Below, piece by piece: positions 61,847 to 64,000 of a stretch of 64,000 bases of DNA (position 1 is the first letter of the stretch; each line of letters starts with the position of its first letter). Source of the DNA: Paenibacillus jilunlii (GTDB taxonomy: Bacteria > Bacillota > Bacilli > Paenibacillales > Paenibacillaceae); NCBI RefSeq assembly GCF_900102965.1, contig NZ_FNGM01000009.1, positions 172,225 to 236,224 of the forward strand, given 5' to 3'. The translations under genes were made by a program, and so were the position numbers. The notes under the pieces were generated by a model that was given only the letters and a program-made list of their open reading frames with translations, did not search any database and was not told where the DNA came from.

Positions 61847-64000
61847 TTACTTGAGATAAGTCCCAGTCTCTCCAATACCGCCTTTGCCGTTCAGGACATA
61901 AACCCTTGCATTCCCTTTGCCGGAGCATGTCAGGGTAATCGTACCGTTGGTAACGGTTTTGGCATCGCCAGTCACCGCATCCACATAGGTTCCGTTCGGA
62001 ATCCCGGTAAAGGTAGCATTTCCCGAAATCGTAACCAAGGCAAAACTGTCAATGCCTTTGGCGCTGTCGGTGTATCTTCTCTTAAATGCCAGGTTCCCTG
62101 ATACATTCTCTGTAGAATACTGTCCTTTCTGTAAGGCTGGAACCGCTCTTCTGATCAAATTCAGCTGTCTGATATGTTTCGCCAATGGATAATTGAGCGA
62201 TTCTGCAAGTGTGCCGGTTGCATTCGTATATCTGCCGAAATCCTGGACCGTAACACTGCCTTCGATGTGATCGCCAAAGTAAGCACGGCCTGTTGCGCTG
62301 AGCGGTGCGTTTGGACCTACATCGAGGGGTACCCCCTTCTTGAATTCGATTTCTGAGCCATAGAAGATGGCGGGAATTCCCCGGAAGGTGAACATCAGCG
62401 CAAGATTCTCAGCCCAGGTGTCCTGTGTACCCGCAAAACGTTGATTCTCCGGAGCCTGGTCTGGTGCATAGTCGTGAGAGTCGACATAGGTTACATTCCA
62501 GGTTGCATCATTATAGAATTGGTCACCGCTTCTCATACTGAAGGCTTCCTGTGCTGTCTTGAAAGCCCAGTGCATCGGGAAATCAATCACATCCATACCC
62601 GATTTCATCGAATAGTCAGGCGCATGATAGGTATTGCCGTTTAGGAAAGCATTGTTTGAAGTAGGCTGGCCTGCTGTAGTAGAGTTGTCTGCCCACTCCT
62701 GTTCAACCGATGCCTTGTTGGAAGCGTAATCATTTGTGTTATCGCCCGGATACGGTTTCGAAGCTTTCCAGGTATAAAATGGCGTCGATATTGCCGGAAT
62801 CCCGCTGTTCCATACATCTCTGTACCGGGTGGCCACTTCACCAAAGATGAAGAAGTCCGAGCCTCCTCGTGCCTTCCAGGCAGGAATAAAGTATTTATTG
62901 TAAATATACCGGCTCACATGCTTCACTGTATCAAGACGGAAAGCGTCAACACCCATATCAATATATTGGTTATAGGAGTCTATCAGATATTGGTCAACTA
63001 CAGGATTCTCTGTGTTGAGGTCAACGCAGTCTCCGGCAATCTGTCCTGTCTGTACGGTGTAAGATTCCCAGGAAAGGCTTTTCTCCGTATGGTAGATGTT
63101 ATTGTTCGTCTCCGCTGTCTTCATTAAGGCAATTCTTGCCTGATATTGCTGATCGGGTGTCATGGAATCATAGTTGGACGGCAGCTTATCCGTTATTTTG
63201 AGCATGTTGCTGACGGTATCCGGCTTGGTCTCATCTTTCTTGAACATGGGCAACAAATTCTCTTCACCGAAATTACCGGTATGATTGACAACGACATCCT
63301 GAATAATTTTCAGCCCTTTGGCATGCGCTGCATTGATTAAATCTTGATAGGAAGCACCCGCAGATTCATACCTTGGGTCTACTTTGGCAAAATTGATCGC
63401 GTGGTACCCATGATAATCATAACCGCTCGCATTCTGCACAATAGGAGTAATCCAGATGGCACTGAACCCGAGGGCTTTGATGTAATCCAGCTTTTGAATC
63501 AGTCCCTTGAAATCCCCTCTCCAAGCCGGGTCGGAGTCCGGATTATTCGCCTTGGCATCATCCCATGCGTGTACGTTGTTACTTGGATCGCCATCATAGA
63601 ACCGCGAAGTGATCACGAAATAAATGCTGTCTTCCCGGAAATCCCCCGACTTTCCAATGTTGTAGACAAAGCTTTGTGTGGTTTGATTTCCGGCGCCGTC
63701 TATTACAAGAAACTTCAAAGTGGTGGTTTTGGAGATAAGTATGGAAGGTCCCGTCAAGCCGGCCAGTGCGTTGCCTGAAATATAGGCTTTAGAACTTGCA
63801 GATGGTTCGGTACCATCATCGGTATAATATGCCTTTGTGGTTGCTGCCTTGTTATCTTTTATGTTAAAGGATACGGTAACCGCAGTATCGGAATGCCCCA
63901 CAGGCAAATTCGCAGTGATGGTTGGAGCTTGTAAATCGGCATTTAAGTCAATCACATAAGCGAAAGAAGCTACATTTCCTGCTTGACCCAATGAATTCAC
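61847..64000 (-). CDS. secreted GH13 alpha-amylase, N-terminus beyond window
   Basis: At least 717 residues, cut at the window edge; the apparent start at 64000 is the edge, not a true start. The first part is extracellular beta domains, with a chitobiase-type C-terminal-like domain (about 25-115: YYTDDGTEPSASSKAY). The GH13 barrel follows from about 125: region I DVVVNHTG, region II DAFRLDTVKHV with the nucleophile Asp, region III FIFGEVATRY with the acid/base Glu, and region IV YVDSHDYAP. A C-terminal beta domain ends the protein. It degrades starch or related alpha-glucans outside the cell. Family is firm, the specificity is not. Confidence 0.92.
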   Translation of the reverse strand: MNSLGQAGNVASFAYVIDLNADLQAPTITANLPVGHSDTAVTVSFNIKDNKAATTKAYYTDDGTEPSASSKAYISGNALAGLTGPSILISKTTTLKFLVIDGAGNQTTQSFVYNIGKSGDFREDSIYFVITSRFYDGDPSNNVHAWDDAKANNPDSDPAWRGDFKGLIQKLDYIKALGFSAIWITPIVQNASGYDYHGYHAINFAKVDPRYESAGASYQDLINAAHAKGLKIIQDVVVNHTGNFGEENLLPMFKKDETKPDTVSNMLKITDKLPSNYDSMTPDQQYQARIALMKTAETNNNIYHTEKSLSWESYTVQTGQIAGDCVDLNTENPVVDQYLIDSYNQYIDMGVDAFRLDTVKHVSRYIYNKYFIPAWKARGGSDFFIFGEVATRYRDVWNSGIPAISTPFYTWKASKPYPGDNTNDYASNKASVEQEWADNSTTAGQPTSNNAFLNGNTYHAPDYSMKSGMDVIDFPMHWAFKTAQEAFSMRSGDQFYNDATWNVTYVDSHDYAPDQAPENQRFAGTQDTWAENLALMFTFRGIPAIFYGSEIEFKKGVPLDVGPNAPLSATGRAYFGDHIEGSVTVQDFGRYTNATGTLAESLNYPLAKHIRQLNLIRRAVPALQKGQYSTENVSGNLAFKRRYTDSAKGIDSFALVTISGNATFTGIPNGTYVDAVTGDAKTVTNGTITLTCSGKGNARVYVLNGKGGIGETGTYLK

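Overview
The window looks like chromosomal DNA of a spore-forming Firmicute, most probably Paenibacillus. The reasons are GC content near 50 percent, a small acid-soluble spore protein gene (sspI), a Lia-type envelope stress locus, many carbohydrate ABC importers with lipoprotein binding proteins, a YesN-type membrane AraC regulator, and many short palindromic intergenic repeats. No rRNA, tRNA, CRISPR array, complete insertion sequence or prophage was seen. Most genes are ordinary chromosomal functions. The least explained material is intergenic.

Layout: 1-6.1 kb holds a truncated DUF418-like gene and a YdfHI-like two-component system with a lipid-kinase-like gene and an MMPL transporter; the last two share a 41-bp promoter block. 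6.1-8.1 kb is a decayed stretch with one AT-rich gene between diverged direct repeats. 8.1-14 kb is housekeeping: a TrmH-family methyltransferase, a KtrC-like K+ channel subunit, sspI, prfC and zwf. 14.3-20.4 kb is an envelope-stress block: a YwmB-like gene, liaR-liaS-liaF, and a four-gene psp/lia operon with two PspA paralogues. 20.7-25.8 kb is an OmpR/HK system with a FtsX-type ABC exporter. 25.9-31.3 kb holds a GH36 alpha-galactosidase, an FMN reductase, a DMT exporter and a GbsR-like regulator. 31.4-37.3 kb holds a CUT1 sugar importer, a HAD phosphatase with internal repeats, an SMR transporter and a metallophosphoesterase. 37.7-40.0 kb is a MetQ-MetI-MetN methionine importer. 41.2-48.6 kb is a nucleoside import and cleavage cluster (NupNOPQ-like transporter, nucleoside hydrolase, ADP-ribosylglycohydrolase). 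48.9-54.3 kb holds two AraC regulators and an ECF sigma/DUF4179 pair. 54.7-58.4 kb is an LplABC-type importer. 58.7-61.7 kb holds two MerR regulators, an aldo/keto reductase and TrmO. 61.8-64 kb is a secreted GH13 amylase cut by the window edge.

Several local circuits can be read from the sequence. The YdfHI-like system probably activates its own operon and the MMPL gene through the shared promoter block. LiaFSR probably controls the adjacent psp/lia operon. The nup genes import nucleosides that the hydrolase then cleaves. A MerR regulator faces an aldo/keto reductase promoter with the 19-bp spacer typical of MerR targets.

The intergenic regions hold at least five repeat families: GAAA-loop palindromes in tandem at 51 bp (two loci), two sequence-unrelated families that also show 51-bp steps, a 139-bp fold-back element with compensatory changes, a ~100-nt two-hairpin element, and an ~82-bp element with inverted ends. 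These are the best candidates for undescribed structure here. All calls rest on reading the sequence and recalled family knowledge; no searches were run.
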